Part shown: positions 31,066 through 41,369 of the stretch, one piece after another
Layout of the letters: the number at the start of each line of letters is the position of its first letter
How positions within the stretch are numbered: the stretch's first letter is position 1
Assembly (NCBI GenBank): GCA_037074705.1
Contig: CM073591.1
Location: 1,852,087-1,916,086 of the forward strand
Direction of reading: 5' to 3'
Length of the DNA stretch: 64,000 nt
Source of the DNA: Zhengitettix transpicula
Taxonomy: Eukaryota > Arthropoda > Insecta > Orthoptera > Tetrigidae
Program-made: the position numbers and the translations under genes
The notes under the pieces: generated by a model
The model's input: the letters and a program-made list of their open reading frames with translations, nothing else
What the model was told of the DNA's origin: nothing
Databases searched by the model: none

Positions 31066-33468
31066 AATAAGTGATTTTAAATATTCATACTAGTTGTCTT
31101 GGTGTGGGAATGTTGGAGATAATTCCCATAGTACTAGGAGTAGACTGGGTCATGAAACACAAAGTAATACTTAATTTCCAGGAAATAATGTAGCCGCTCC
31201 GCTACCTTCCTTGCGTTTTTTCGTTGATTATTCATGTTTGGGCGCCAGGTAATTTTTTGGAGAAAATCACCAAAACAACTTTTTAATCTTTCATAAATTT
31301 ATTTAATTGAACACGAGATATAATAAACTCCAGGGCGTGGTTTATAAAACTTTTAAATCTAGTTGGACCACGTCCATCCGTGGTCGAGTCCAGTCTGGAA
31401 CTGACCATTACGCTTCTCCCCTTCGCCGGCCTAAAATAACATTGCATTTCCGGCACCTGCAGTCACCCCCGCCAAGGGCGCTCGACCGTACCTCGCAACA
31501 ATCATGTTACAATATATATATTGTAATAAGTGATTTTAAATACTAAAACTAGTTGTCTTGGTGTGGAAATGTTGGAAATAAAATTTTTTCACACGGCTGG
31601 TCATTGGGACCAAGTTTACGGTGACATGAAGCGGGGTTTGCGAGGGACGCTTTGGCAGGTCATTTTCTGAAAATGTATTTAAGGTCCACCAGTTGTGGCT
31701 TGATTATCCCGCGTTTAGATTCGTAAACCGCGTTTTTTATCACAATCGGTTAATTTGTATAAAATGGTGTGGTTTAGTTTTTCGCAAAATGCGAGTAATT
31801 TAGATTGCAATTCTAATATGTGTGTCCATGAATCTAAAATTGGTTCTGTTTCAATATACGTTAGTATGTTTAAGTGTTATTGTACTACTTGTAGTGTATC
31901 AAGGTGATCATAATAAATACCTGATTCGTTTTGTAACTGGGGCGTCTGACTCTGTCTCTATTTTCGCGAAACGTGGGGCCACATGTGTAAATGTTTCTCT
32001 CTCTAAAGTTTGTGTATGAAATTCGTATTAAGTATTATCTGTGTTTACGACTGATGATGACATGTCTGCGAGGGCTATTCTCTAGCAGGCAATACCTGTG
32101 AATGATGTTCTCTCGGAGGTAGAACCATGTAGGAGAGATACGAAGGGGTTACGTTTGGGGATGCTTTTTTCCTCTCCGGTTTTGAACTAAGGTTCCACCA
32201 ATCAGAGGCACCTCGGCCTGTTCAGAGAGGTGTATGCTCCGGGGTCACAGACCTTGGGCATACAGTAATAGTTGTCCGCTATTCCCATTGGAATAGTCGG
32301 CCAACTGCCTCTTAAATTGGTCGAGGCACGGAGAAGGGAATGCTGCGTCCCCACAGCGAACTCATCTCCCGCTATCGGAAGGGCGTGGGACAAGTACCTA
32401 ATGCCCGACTTACCTGATGCAGGCTTTTCTATGGTTTGTCCTGCATTTCTTTACGCGCATGCCAGGTAGGATCCTTGAAATATAGCTCGCGGGCTCTAGT
32501 TAACCCCTGGATACCTTCCTCTACCCTTCCGCCTCCCCCCTTTCAAATCCCTTCCTATGCTATTAAAGGGGAGTTGCCACCATGTGCATTACCCTCATGT
32601 AGCCTGTTACCTAAAAAAAAAGACTGATGATAAGAGATGAAGGTCTCCGTGGTTGTGCTGCAGCCGTGTTGCTGCTGCTGCTGCCTGACTCACCGCTGTC
32701 ACGGCTACATGTCGCCATGTCGCCATGTCGCTTCGACTGCTCGTCCAAATACGAGCCCGTGTGCACCTCGGGCCCGATCGATCTCAGAACATTCTACAGC
32801 GAATGCCACATGAAAATGCACAACTGCAAGCACAGAGAATGTGAGTACGGGGTTGAGGATCAATGAGACAACTGGAACTGTAAATATGTATTGTAATAAT
32901 TAGAAGAAGTTATTAATTAACAATTAATTGTTATACTAAGAATTCAATGAATTAATTAACAATTAATTTGCCTCTCCTTGGCAGGAAAATTTATGTAATA
33001 CTCAATAGAAATTAAACTATTATTATTAATTAACGGGTGAATTTATTTACTAAATTTAAAATGAGAGGATGTTAAATAATCACAGAATTGAAACCTCAGA
33101 AGTTCTCGTTCTGATTAAGGGTTCTATTCTCCTATGACTTTTCAAACACTTTAGCGCCTTTCTGCTTCGCTGAATCTCTAATTGTTTGCAGGTCACGTGA
33201 CGCTCGCTTACTTTTTTTTTTTAATTCTGTTCACCTTCTTCTCTCTCAATATCTGGCAACTACGCTGCGAACGTCTATGCCTGCCTTTTCCACAATACCT
33301 CGTAATCTCCTTAATATACACACATGCAGCATCGCATAACTCGGTCCAGACGTAGTGACGAAGGTTCTGCTTTACCAGTTAGGTTCCTTTCAACAGTTTT
33401 ATTTTTTATCTTTTGCAGACTACACCGTAAACTATGAAGGAGAATGCCGGCCACTAATTCCAAACTAA
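29304..33468 (+). CDS. L1: secreted Kazal-type inhibitor with 3.3-kb first intron (P1 Ser)
   Basis: Exons 29304-29325, 32664-32840, 33419-33468; 82 aa. Exon 1 (MAQRFNW plus one base, 22 nt) ends at G|GTGAGA. Exon 2 starts after GTGCTGCAG with CC GTG TTG, giving AVLLLLLPDSPLSRLHVA: a proper signal peptide only when spliced. Kazal pattern CRFDC, CSSKYEPVC, a 13-residue loop, C-x6-C, then YEGEC in exon 3 (EYYTVNYEGECRPLIPN). Predicted P1 is Ser. Exon sizes and both phase-1 introns match the K genes, though the strand is opposite and intron 1 is about 50 times longer. Intron 1 contains AT microsatellites, a retroelement remnant and an R1 retroposon ending 42 nt before exon 2. The stop is TAA here and TGA in L2/L3. 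Confidence 0.85.
29597..29638. repeat. (AT)n microsatellite, L1 intron 1
   Basis: About 20 AT units; length varies slightly between the duplicated copies (44,262-44,307 and 58,406-58,450). Confidence 0.9.
30312..30410. repeat. 40-bp minisatellite, about 2.5 copies
   Basis: Unit GTCCAACTCCACACTGCCTC followed by TTTCCTCCTCCTCACTTTCC. Present also in units A and B (about 44,980-45,078 and 59,122-59,220). Confidence 0.75.
31010..31062. repeat. (AT)n microsatellite 2, L1 intron 1
   Basis: About 26 AT units flanked by CATTACA and TTGTAATAAG; longer in L2 (45,679-45,736) and L3 (59,820-59,876). Confidence 0.9.
31061..31579. repeat. Pair of 60-bp direct repeats bracketing about 400 bp
   Basis: 31061-31119 and 31520-31579 share TTGTAATAAGTGATTTTAAA and CTAGTTGTCTTGGTGTGG. 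The interior includes TGGGCGCCAGG (31,239), which on the minus strand resembles a primer-binding site (TGGCGCCCA). Probably a decayed retroelement structure. Confidence 0.45.
31089..31193 (+). mobile_element. LTR-retrotransposon protease-region remnant
   Basis: 34 codons reading ...GMLEIIPIVLGVDWVMKHKV then ILNFQ and a stop. The IVLGVDWV..HKV.LNF string matches the C-terminal part of retroelement aspartic proteases (ILGxDWL...). No other retroelement domain is intact. Repeated in units A (45,763-45,867) and B (59,903-60,007). Confidence 0.55.
32160..32621 (+). mobile_element. R1 retroposon (SINE-like) in L1 intron 1
   Basis: About 460 bp, ending TAGCCTGTTACCT followed by A10. Other copies: 16,677-17,010 (inverted), 17,560-17,945, 24,700-25,092, and the orthologous ones in L2 (46,834-47,295) and L3 (60,974-61,435). 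It ends 42 nt before the exon 2 acceptor. Confidence 0.65.
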
Positions 33469-33531
33469 AGACACCTTCACCGGGCCATATATTTGTCTAT
33501 TGTGTAACTAAACTGCAACACTGAGAAGATT

Positions 33532-33537
33532 AATAAA
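33532..33537 (+). terminator. AATAAA polyadenylation signal of L1
   Basis: AATAAA 64 nt after the stop; conserved at 48,201-48,206 (L2) and 62,341-62,346 (L3). Confidence 0.6.
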
Positions 33538-33539
33538 AT

Positions 33540-34390
33540 GTTGGAGCTAAAGGCCTGGAAATTCCATTCTTCACCGCCCACTTAATCGTTTCCATAGTTA
33601 AATAGTTTAATCTCTATTTTCATATATCTTTCCACTTTACGTCATTTCAGGCCAGTAAAATATCAATTCTATCTCTAACTTTGACACAATTAACCTCTAA
33701 TTAACATAATATTATCTGCATCTATTTTTGGTTGAAGTAATGTCCCTAAGCCTGGCTCATATTATGAAATAATGTTGTTAATTAACTGTATTTTCTTTAA
33801 TTGTAATAACCCGTATTTAATTAAGTTGTAATATCATGCAGCTAGCAGCGGGAAAACTGAACATTATTTTGAAAAAATTGTTTCATTATTTTTGCTATTA
33901 GCGAGAAAAGTGAAAAATTAAGTGGTTTTTAGGCCACAGGAACTTTTCCAGAGGCCTTTGGCATTGAAAAAATTGCGGGGGGTTTTCACTAATGGCCACG
34001 ACAATGTGAGGGGAAAATGCCGGACCTTTTGCTCGTGGCGCAGTGACGTGGAGGAGTCACTTCTGACAAAACCGTCATTTTACAAACTTTACTGCGCGTG
34101 CTTGACGTGACGTAGGTAGGAATTATCTTGTGATCGTGTTAGAACAGTTGGCCATCTACCTTCCAAACTGGAGAAGAGAATTCTACAGCACCGCAAGGAA
34201 AGGCGTGGGACAAGTAGCAAGAGAACGATCTGCCTGATTCAGGTTTCCTGGGATGTCTCCTTCAGCACTTCTAGGCGAATGGCCGGGGACATCAGGGAAC
34301 AAACACCTAGCGTCCCCACTTCCTGTTGTCTAGAAAAGAAACGGATCACGACGTTCATGCCAAGGTGAAAACAGTACAATAATTAAGGTA
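33540..34390. other. Gene-free stretch downstream of L1
   Basis: AT-rich to 34,130; then a partial R1-like block (about 34,140-34,310, with GGCGTGGGACAAGTA). No coding evidence. Confidence 0.5.
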
Positions 34391-34396
34391 CATGTA

Positions 34397-34900
34397 CAGG
34401 GTGTTTCAAAAAGAATCGTACAATGTTCCATGTATATATTATAAAAATTAATGGTCTCGTAAAATGACGGTTTCTTTTGTACTAAAGGAAATTAATCGCA
34501 ATTTTTTTACCTAAGAAGTCAAAGATCCTCCACTGAGATTCACGGCACTTCCACGCAGTATTTAAATTCGTTCAAAGTCTCTAGCGAACACGCATTGAGC
34601 TAATTCGCTTTCGCAGTTGTTGTTACGCAGTGCGATCATTCTCGCTGGAAGTGGATGAAGGGGAAACTGAGTATGTTATGAATTCCCACAAGGATCGGAG
34701 ATTTTGGTGGCCAGTAAAGTAAGACTGATTCACTTTTGTCCAGGTCGGCCGATCCATCCCCGAGGAAGCATATTATTTAAGATCTGTCGAACGTACAGGC
34801 TTCAGCGTGGAACCACATGGACAATTGTTCAGTCACGTAGGGGTTAAAGCTGAATAGTTATGAATTTCTTAAATCGGAAGAGTATTTTTGAAACACCCTA
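34397..34900. mobile_element. 504-bp mariner-type non-autonomous element, copy 1
   Basis: Terminal inverted repeats: CAGGGTGTTTCAAAAAG at 34397-34413 and, inverted, TAGGGTGTTTCAAAAA at 34885-34900. TA dinucleotides lie immediately outside both ends (34395-34396 and 34901-34902), as expected for mariner/Tc1 target duplication. No intact transposase; a minus-strand WPPKSPI string near 34,700-34,720 may be a relic of the transposase WPPRSPDL motif. Confidence 0.7.
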
Positions 34901-35137
34901 TAGACAGAAACACTGGTGGGTGACGTAGCTGTTTATTGATTGAGATGATTAATTTTCTTTATCTTAAGAGGATTACGGCCATGGCTTAGATTGAAGGAAA
35001 GGATCCCAGGTCCGGAAAAGAATCCGACAAGTAAGACAAACCTTAAACGCCGGGATTTCTATAAGGTATTATAATTATAGTCGGATTTACACTGAGACAT
35101 TATTGAGATCGAATGCAAAGCTGTGGAAGATTCGTCA

Positions 35138-35546
35138 TTATTCTGGATCTAAACCTGGGCAGAAACCATCGTGAATCTTCACGTAATCTGAAAACAAGAA
35201 CGTAGATTAAAAGAGAACTGAACTATTTGGATCGTAACAGTGTCGCTGAATCTACGCAGCAGAGATGAGGTGCAGACTAGGGCGACGGCATTCAAACTCC
35301 TTACCCTGTTTGCTCCTGCAGTTTTCACTGTCTAAACTGCATCTTGTCCAAAACGATTTGTCTGGTCTGGTCCGAGTCGTAGGCGCATCAGAAGCGGCAT
35401 TTAGACAGCGGCGTTGAATGAAATGTGCAGACGGCCAGGGCAGCGACCACCAAGGCTGGAAGGAACACAGTGACGTGAGAAGAGCGTCTACGGATGAAGG
35501 ACTCATCAGAGAGACGATACTCACCGACGGCAACGTTCAGCTTCAT
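35138..35546 (-). pseudogene. K6: frameshifted Kazal pseudogene
   Basis: Exon 1 (35525-35546), 69-nt intron 1, exon 2 (35305-35455) and exon 3 (35138-35187; DYVKIHDGFCPGLDPE) are recognisable with good splice sites. Exon 2 is 151 nt instead of 174. The 23-nt loss falls in the Cys1-Cys3 region, creates a stop after KCRF and shifts the rest (RCSLDSENCRSKQ). Intron 2 is only 117 nt versus about 530-900 nt in other copies. The TATA box (35580-35587) is intact. In the tandem units everything left of its start codon region has been cut away. Confidence 0.85.
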
Positions 35547-35639
35547 GGCGACTGTGAGTTGGCCTGTTGGGTCTCTTCCTTTATAAGCAACCAGTGCGGA
35601 GAAACCTTGATATTTCGCACCGCCATCGGTGCTAATTTA

Positions 35640-37070
35640 CGTTCTTCTTGATAAGAGAGAAGACGTAATAAAATTCGTACCTAAATGTCAACCACAGAGC
35701 CTTCATCTGCGCGGATTCCATTGGAAGCGAGAAAGATCCATACACATCAACGTCAGTGATTTTATCCTTGCTTCAGGCAATTCACGCTGCTTTAAAACAA
35801 CATAAATAAAGTCCCACCTAACATTACATTAATATTTTACTCCGACGATCATACGCAGTCAGTTTAGTGGCAGGATAACTGCACTGTGTTGGTTACGTTA
35901 GCGAAACCTGAGGAGGATTCGTGGCGACGGGCGAAACCACTTAATTGTTGATCCCTTATTATTACGCTGAACTTTCTGTTTCCCATTGTCGTTGCTCCCT
36001 CATTGTTACGCCAACCCTTCAGCTCTCCCATTGTCGTTTCGTTTTGTCGCTATTTATTTTTGTCAACTGAATATAGTAGTTACGTTTGTGTAGGTTCTTC
36101 TTAGCCCCTGACAAAAAGAACAAAGATCCCAGAAAGTTATTTGTGTTTGAAAACTAGAACATCTTTAAATTCCGTAACATTCTGTGATCTGTTTGAAATG
36201 TTAACTGAGGTCGAGCCCAGACGAAAAGCTAACAGAAAAGTAAACAAAAAAAATTTATTAATTGTTAACATAATGTGTGAATATAATTATTTCAATAATT
36301 ATTTAATTAAGGAATATTTTGCATTGTAATCATTTAATTGTCATTTATGTTACTTTCTTTATGGTAGGCGGCTCCTAGAATTAAGCTGTGGCACAACAAT
36401 ACCAAATGGAAAATTTCATGTGATATAAGAATTTGTTTTATTTAATTAATTTTGTTATATTTTCAATTTTTGTTTTAATTTTTAATCCTTTCATTTAAAG
36501 TTTTATTTATTTATAACGAAAGGTTTATCTTCCCTTTAAAATCTAATTATCTAAATTTGTAAAAAAAATTCATTATTACAATGCATGTATATATATATTG
36601 TAATACTAATTAAAGGCCAGTTTTTGATTTTAGTAATTGAGAAGCTAATGCTGCGTCCTCTCCCCAATAATCACAAGGACACGTGTGGGACAAGAACCAC
36701 CAAGATCTCGTCCTATCTGACACTTTTTTATCCTGTTTAGGTGAATCCTGGGGGCGTAGAAAACCATTTCAATTCCATTCCTGTCCTATTGAGAGTCAGA
36801 GTCCGCCCATGCTGCATGTCAACGCCCCAATAAACGTCAGTTATTATCATTAATATAAATTTGAACCAACGAACCTTAATCCAACTTCTTCTTGTACTTC
36901 CACACTTACGCCTCATCTTATGCTCACGAATAGGATCCAAGGTTAGGGAAAAGAAACAAGAACATAAGCTGGGCCATGCGCACAAGCAAGGACATTGTAA
37001 TTATTGTTGCTTCTACAGAGATTCATTATTAAGAATAAGTGCAAAACCTTCGACGATTGGCAGACCTGCT
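35640..37070. other. Gene-free upstream flank of K6 and 3' flank of K7
   Basis: No gene. Contains a region homologous to 27,060-27,960 and 41,640-42,560 and, near 36,630-36,740, a partial R1-type block. The last 200 bp are the conserved 3' flank found after exon 3 of all K genes. Confidence 0.5.
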
Positions 37071-37074
37071 ACTA

Positions 37075-38233
37075 TCAGTTATCTGGCTTTATTCCTGGGC
37101 AGAAACCTTTGTGGATCTTCACGTAATCTGGAAACAAGATTTATTGTTGTGTATTATTTGCTTAACTGCATATTTAATTTATATTATTCAATTCATAATT
37201 ATATTCTGTACGTTAGAAATTAACCACACTCAGGACGGTTAATATCGGAACTAAGCGTTGCGTTGTCGATGTGAACGGGCTGAATGAGATGAACAATCCG
37301 GTTGGGCAAAACAATTCGTTACTCTTGATGAGTAAAAAGCAAATCTGTTAATGGCTGGTTGCGACAGAAAATTGTGGAAAAGCAGGTGAGGAGAACATCC
37401 TGAGGGTGGACGTCGTCGAGTGAAGGCGAGGGTCGTGATTCCGTATTCATTACATCAACATTATGCTGCAGTGGTGGATAAACTGTAGTTAAAAGTTGGG
37501 AACATAACCCTCTGTGTTTCCTCCACCCCCACACCCGTTCCCACCCATCGAAGACGAATGTGATTTGGACCACCACCGAAGGTAACGATATATTTAATTG
37601 TGCTTGTCAACCTGAAGACATCCATAGTTTACTGGCAGCGTTGACAACGTTCCACTGACGTCATTCACCTCCGCGTTATCACCCTCTAAGATGGGCACTT
37701 TTACTTTATGACAGAAGACATCACGCTTTATTGACGATGTAACACCTGACGACATCCACCGCTCCGTAACGGTCACTCAGACGAAAGTGGAAGTTTTTAG
37801 TGACGTCATCTCACCATTGCTTTACGTCCATAATGAGAGAAGCACCGGTGCCTTAGGACAACAGTATCATCTTTTCTGGTGAAGGATCCACGAAACTACA
37901 CTCAATTTTGAAAAGATGTGATTAACCAGTGGAACAGAAACAAACTGCTGACCTGCTGTTCTACTTACCGTCATTGGTGTTGCAGTTGAATGTTATCATG
38001 AAGCAAGCGTTAAGAAACGATTTGTATTCACCGTGGCTGTTCTTGGCGCAAAGGTCGTCCTCAATATAAGGGCAATAGGGGTCGCATTTAGGTTTCGCCT
38101 TCGAATGAACTGAGCAGACGACCAGGGAAGCGACCACCAGGGCTGGAAGGAGCACAGCGACGTGAGAAGAACGTCTACGGCAGAAGGACAAATCATAGAG
38201 ACGATACTCACCGAGGACAACGTTCAACTTCAT
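37075..38233 (-). CDS. K7: secreted Kazal-type protease inhibitor (P1 Tyr)
   Basis: Exons 38212-38233, 37969-38142, 37075-37127; 82 aa. Intron 1 is 69 nt and in frame. Kazal pattern KCDPYC, CPYIEDDLC, C-x6-C (CFMITFNC), then HKGFC in exon 3 (DYVKIHKGFCPGIKPDN). Predicted P1 is Tyr. Two acidic residues precede Cys3 where paralogs have a Pro. TGACGTCA motifs in intron 2 at 37656-37663 and 37801-37808. Alpha-type flank; TATA box at 38267-38274. Confidence 0.9.
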
Positions 38234-38266
38234 GGTGACTATGAGTTGGTCTGCAGCGTCCCTTCC

Positions 38267-38274
38267 TTTATAAG
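38267..38274 (-). promoter_or_regulatory. TATA box of K7
   Basis: CTTATAAA about 35-40 nt before the ATG at 38233. Confidence 0.6.
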
Positions 38275-38279
38275 CAAAC

Positions 38280-39860
38280 CCTTGATATTTAGCAACGCCT
38301 GCGGGGCTAATTAACGGGCTTCGGCTAAGAGTAAATACGTAATAAAAACAAAACATAAAAATGAAAGGCCAACCTGCGAGCTCCACGAATTCTTTTGGAA
38401 AAGACAAATATCCAGCAACATCAACATTTGTGATTTATCTCTGTGTGAGGCGAATAACGATGCTTTAAAATCCAGGTGTGGAGAATTGAAACTGGCTTGA
38501 GTTTACTACATACACGAGAGTAAAAGTAATGGGTTCAGTTAAAATACCATAAACGCTCAGTGATAAGACGTGATGGTCCTCTAACATCTTGCCCAAAGCC
38601 AGTCCAACTTTCACTCTCAATTCCGTTGAGGTCGTTCATTAAGAGGTTCCAATGTGAGGAGCAGAAGGAATGCGTCCATTGCCCCCTTCCCCGCCTTTCC
38701 ACGTCTAGACCTTTTATTCGTAATACAACTCGTGTTCTCTGTTACCACCCACACTTTCGGATCTCCGTGAAGCGTCGGGCGAGTAGTTGTACGTTCGTAT
38801 ACTCCTGCGAGCTTCCTTATTGTTCTTATTTAATATACTATTATTGATTATTTAATTTGGGTGATTTATAATTTTTATTATATATTTTATTTTGGGTTTA
38901 TTTATTTGCAAGTTTTTATTTTATTATCCTTTGTATGTTATCGTTTACGGTCTGTTTGATGTTGTTTATTTTAATACATTGTGAAATTTTGTCCTTCACA
39001 CACAATCGGTTCTAGGATATGAGAGTCAAGTCCAATGACGAGTAAATGGAGGTTTATGATTTATTCACTTCATTATATTATTCTCATTATTAAATTAACA
39101 TTCAAACAAACAAATACTGTGAATAATTTATTAGAATTTTGTATAGTATTTAGAAACTTATTTATTATCTGTGTGCTTTCTTAATTAACTTTAGTGACGA
39201 ATTGTATTTCCTCATAAGAGGCTAATGGAGGATAAATCTAACTGTCCCCCGTGTTATGTAATAGTCTGTCTTTGGAAGAGTCGATGTCAGGAGTTACGGT
39301 CCCTTCAAATCCGCCTCTTTTACCTTACAGCATTCAGGGTGCCACAGTGATGACCATCGTGAGTACGACGGACGTGTTCTGGTGTGATGCATTATTCTCC
39401 TGATTCTTTCCATACAAATTCTACGACATGACAAAACTGGAAACTATTGCTTTGCCACGATGATACACGAGTAATCGCAGAGAAGCAAGACGGACAAGTA
39501 AGTGACGCGCCTGATGCAGTTCTTCATTCTGGCGACCATAGATGACATATATCACTTCCCTTCCTAAGTCTGTGAGAGTCAGAGCGCACCATGATAGATA
39601 TATAAATAGAACCACTGAAGAGTGACCTCGTTTTTCCTTAATTGAAACAACTACAATGGTTACTTGATCTTTCAGCATTTTATTCCTTAAATAATTACGA
39701 CCGTGCCTTAGACTGGAGGAAGGGAACGAAGGTCGCGGAAAGGTTCAGACAAGGTAGACGATTGTTATACGCCTGGATAGACATGAATTATTATCGGTTT
39801 TACAACGATTAATATTTAAATAGAATGCAGACATCAACAATCGATTCGAATCAGACTTGC
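38280..39860. other. Flank between K7 and K8, with conserved open block copy 3
   Basis: AT-rich alpha-type upstream flank to 39,290. Then the minus-strand open block at 39,421-39,678 (REVIYVIYGRQNEELHQ core), as described at 1653-1905. No supported gene. Confidence 0.4.
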
Positions 39861-39865
39861 TCCTC

Positions 39866-39918
39866 TCAGGTCACTGGATCTAAACCTGGGCAGAAACCGT
39901 CGTGTACGTTTATGTAAT
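39866..39918 (-). CDS. Alternative terminal exon 3b of K8
   Basis: After acceptor TTTCCAG it reads DYINVHDGFCPGLDPVT then TGA: a complete Kazal C-terminus in the same phase and length (53 nt) as exon 3a. It lies 213 nt beyond the 3a stop. It could be an alternative last exon or the relic of a lost gene. The sixth cysteine is intact here, unlike the K4 counterpart. Confidence 0.5.
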
Positions 39919-40131
39919 CTGGAAACAAGAATGTTGGTAACACGGGATTCAAGGAAGTTTACTAGTTGGATGGCAACAGCGTCAGTGAAGGATCCAAGGT
40001 TAGGAAAAAGAAACAAGAACATAAGCTAGGTCATGCGCACAAGCATGGACATTGTAATTATTGTTGGTTCTACAGAGATTCATTTTTACGAATAAGTGCT
40101 AAACCTTCAACGATTGGCAGACCTGCTACTA

Positions 40132-41326
40132 TCAGTCATATGGCTTTATTCCTGGGCAGAAACCATCGTGGATCCACACGTAATCTGGAAACAAGATTGA
40201 TTGTTGTGTATTATTTGGATAATTGCGTAAGTTAATTATTTTATTTCATATAAAATAATATTTTGCACATTAAAAATTAGCCATTACTATGGACGATTGA
40301 TTTTGGAACAGGGCGTCGCCATGTCCATGTGAACGGGCTGAATCAGAAAAGAATACGGTTGGGCAAAACATTTTCTAATCCGCGAATTGTAATAAAAACT
40401 TCTGTTATGCTTGGTTTGGACAGAAGATTGTGGAAAAGTAGGTGAGGAGAACATCCTGAGGGTGGATGTCGAAGAGTGAAGGCATCTGTCGTGATGTCGT
40501 GTTCATTACATCAACATTAAACTGCAGTAGTGAAACAATTGTAGTGAAATGTTGGGAACTTCACCTGCTGTTTACATCCACCCCATCCCCGTCCCCCCTC
40601 TATGGAAGCCAAACGTAATTTGCATCACCAACGAAGGTAACGCCATTTTTTATTCCCCTTTTCAACGTGCGACGACGTTCTTAGTTTATAGACAACGCCA
40701 ACTGGCAGCGCAGACAACGTTACACTGACGTCATCCACCTCCGCGTTATCACCCTCAAAGAAAGGCACTTTTACTATAAGGTAGCAGACATCACGCTTTA
40801 TTGACAATGTTCCACCTGAAGTCATCCACCGCTACATACCTGTTACTCAGAAGAAAGAGGAAGTTTTTAGTGACGCCATCTCACCATTGCATTACGTCCA
40901 TCATGAGAACAGCACCACTGCACTTGGAGAACAGTACCATCGTTTAGGTGTAAAGATCCACGAAATTCAACCCCACTTTGAAATTATGCGCTTGACCAGT
41001 GGGACAGCGACAAACTGCTGACCGCCTGTTTTAGCTATGCCAATTATACCTCGTCTGTCCTTACCATAATTCAATCTGCAGTTCATGTTCTCCATGCAGT
41101 CGGAGTTTTCAAACGATTGGTATTTACCGCGGCTGTTCCTGGCGCAAAGCGGGTGCAGAATCTTAGTGCATTGGATTATGCATTTAGGTTTTGCCTTAGA
41201 ATGAACTGAGCAGACGACAAGGGAAGCGACCACCAAGGCTGGAAGGAGCGCAGAGAGGTGAGAAGAGCGTCTACGGCAGGACTCATCAGAGAGACGATAC
41301 TCACCGAGGACAACGTTCAGCTTCAT
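40132..41326 (-). CDS. K8: secreted Kazal-type protease inhibitor (P1 Lys)
   Basis: Exons 41305-41326, 41065-41238, 40132-40184; 82 aa. Intron 1 is 66 nt (3 nt shorter, still in frame). Kazal pattern KCIIQC, CTKILHPLC, C-x6-C, then HDGFC in exon 3a (DYVWIHDGFCPGIKPYD). Predicted P1 is Lys, which would favour trypsin-like targets, unlike its aromatic-P1 neighbours. A second last exon is at 39866-39918. One perfect TGACGTCA motif in intron 2 (40726-40733). The TATA element reads TATACA instead of TATAAA. Confidence 0.9.
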
Positions 41327-41359
41327 GGCGACTGTGAGTTGGCCTGGAGGGTCTCTTCC

Positions 41360-41367
41360 TGTATAAG
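41360..41367 (-). promoter_or_regulatory. Variant TATA element of K8
   Basis: CTTATACA on the minus strand, in the position of CTTATAAA in the other K genes; one base weaker. Identical in K10. Confidence 0.5.
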
Positions 41368-41369
41368 CT

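Noticed and set aside
32627..32866. Single-exon Kazal ORF starting MIRDEGL
   Set aside because: It lacks the sixth cysteine, has a weak signal sequence, and runs past a good donor at 32,841. The spliced model with exons at 29,304 and 33,419 restores both, though the upstream ATG is noted as a possible alternative start.
36861..37223. Plus-strand 120-codon frame (NQRTLIQLLLVLPHL...), repeated at 51.0 kb
   Set aside because: It is antisense to the K7/K9 third exon and its conserved 3' flank; the minus-strand exon with acceptor and stop explains the conservation.
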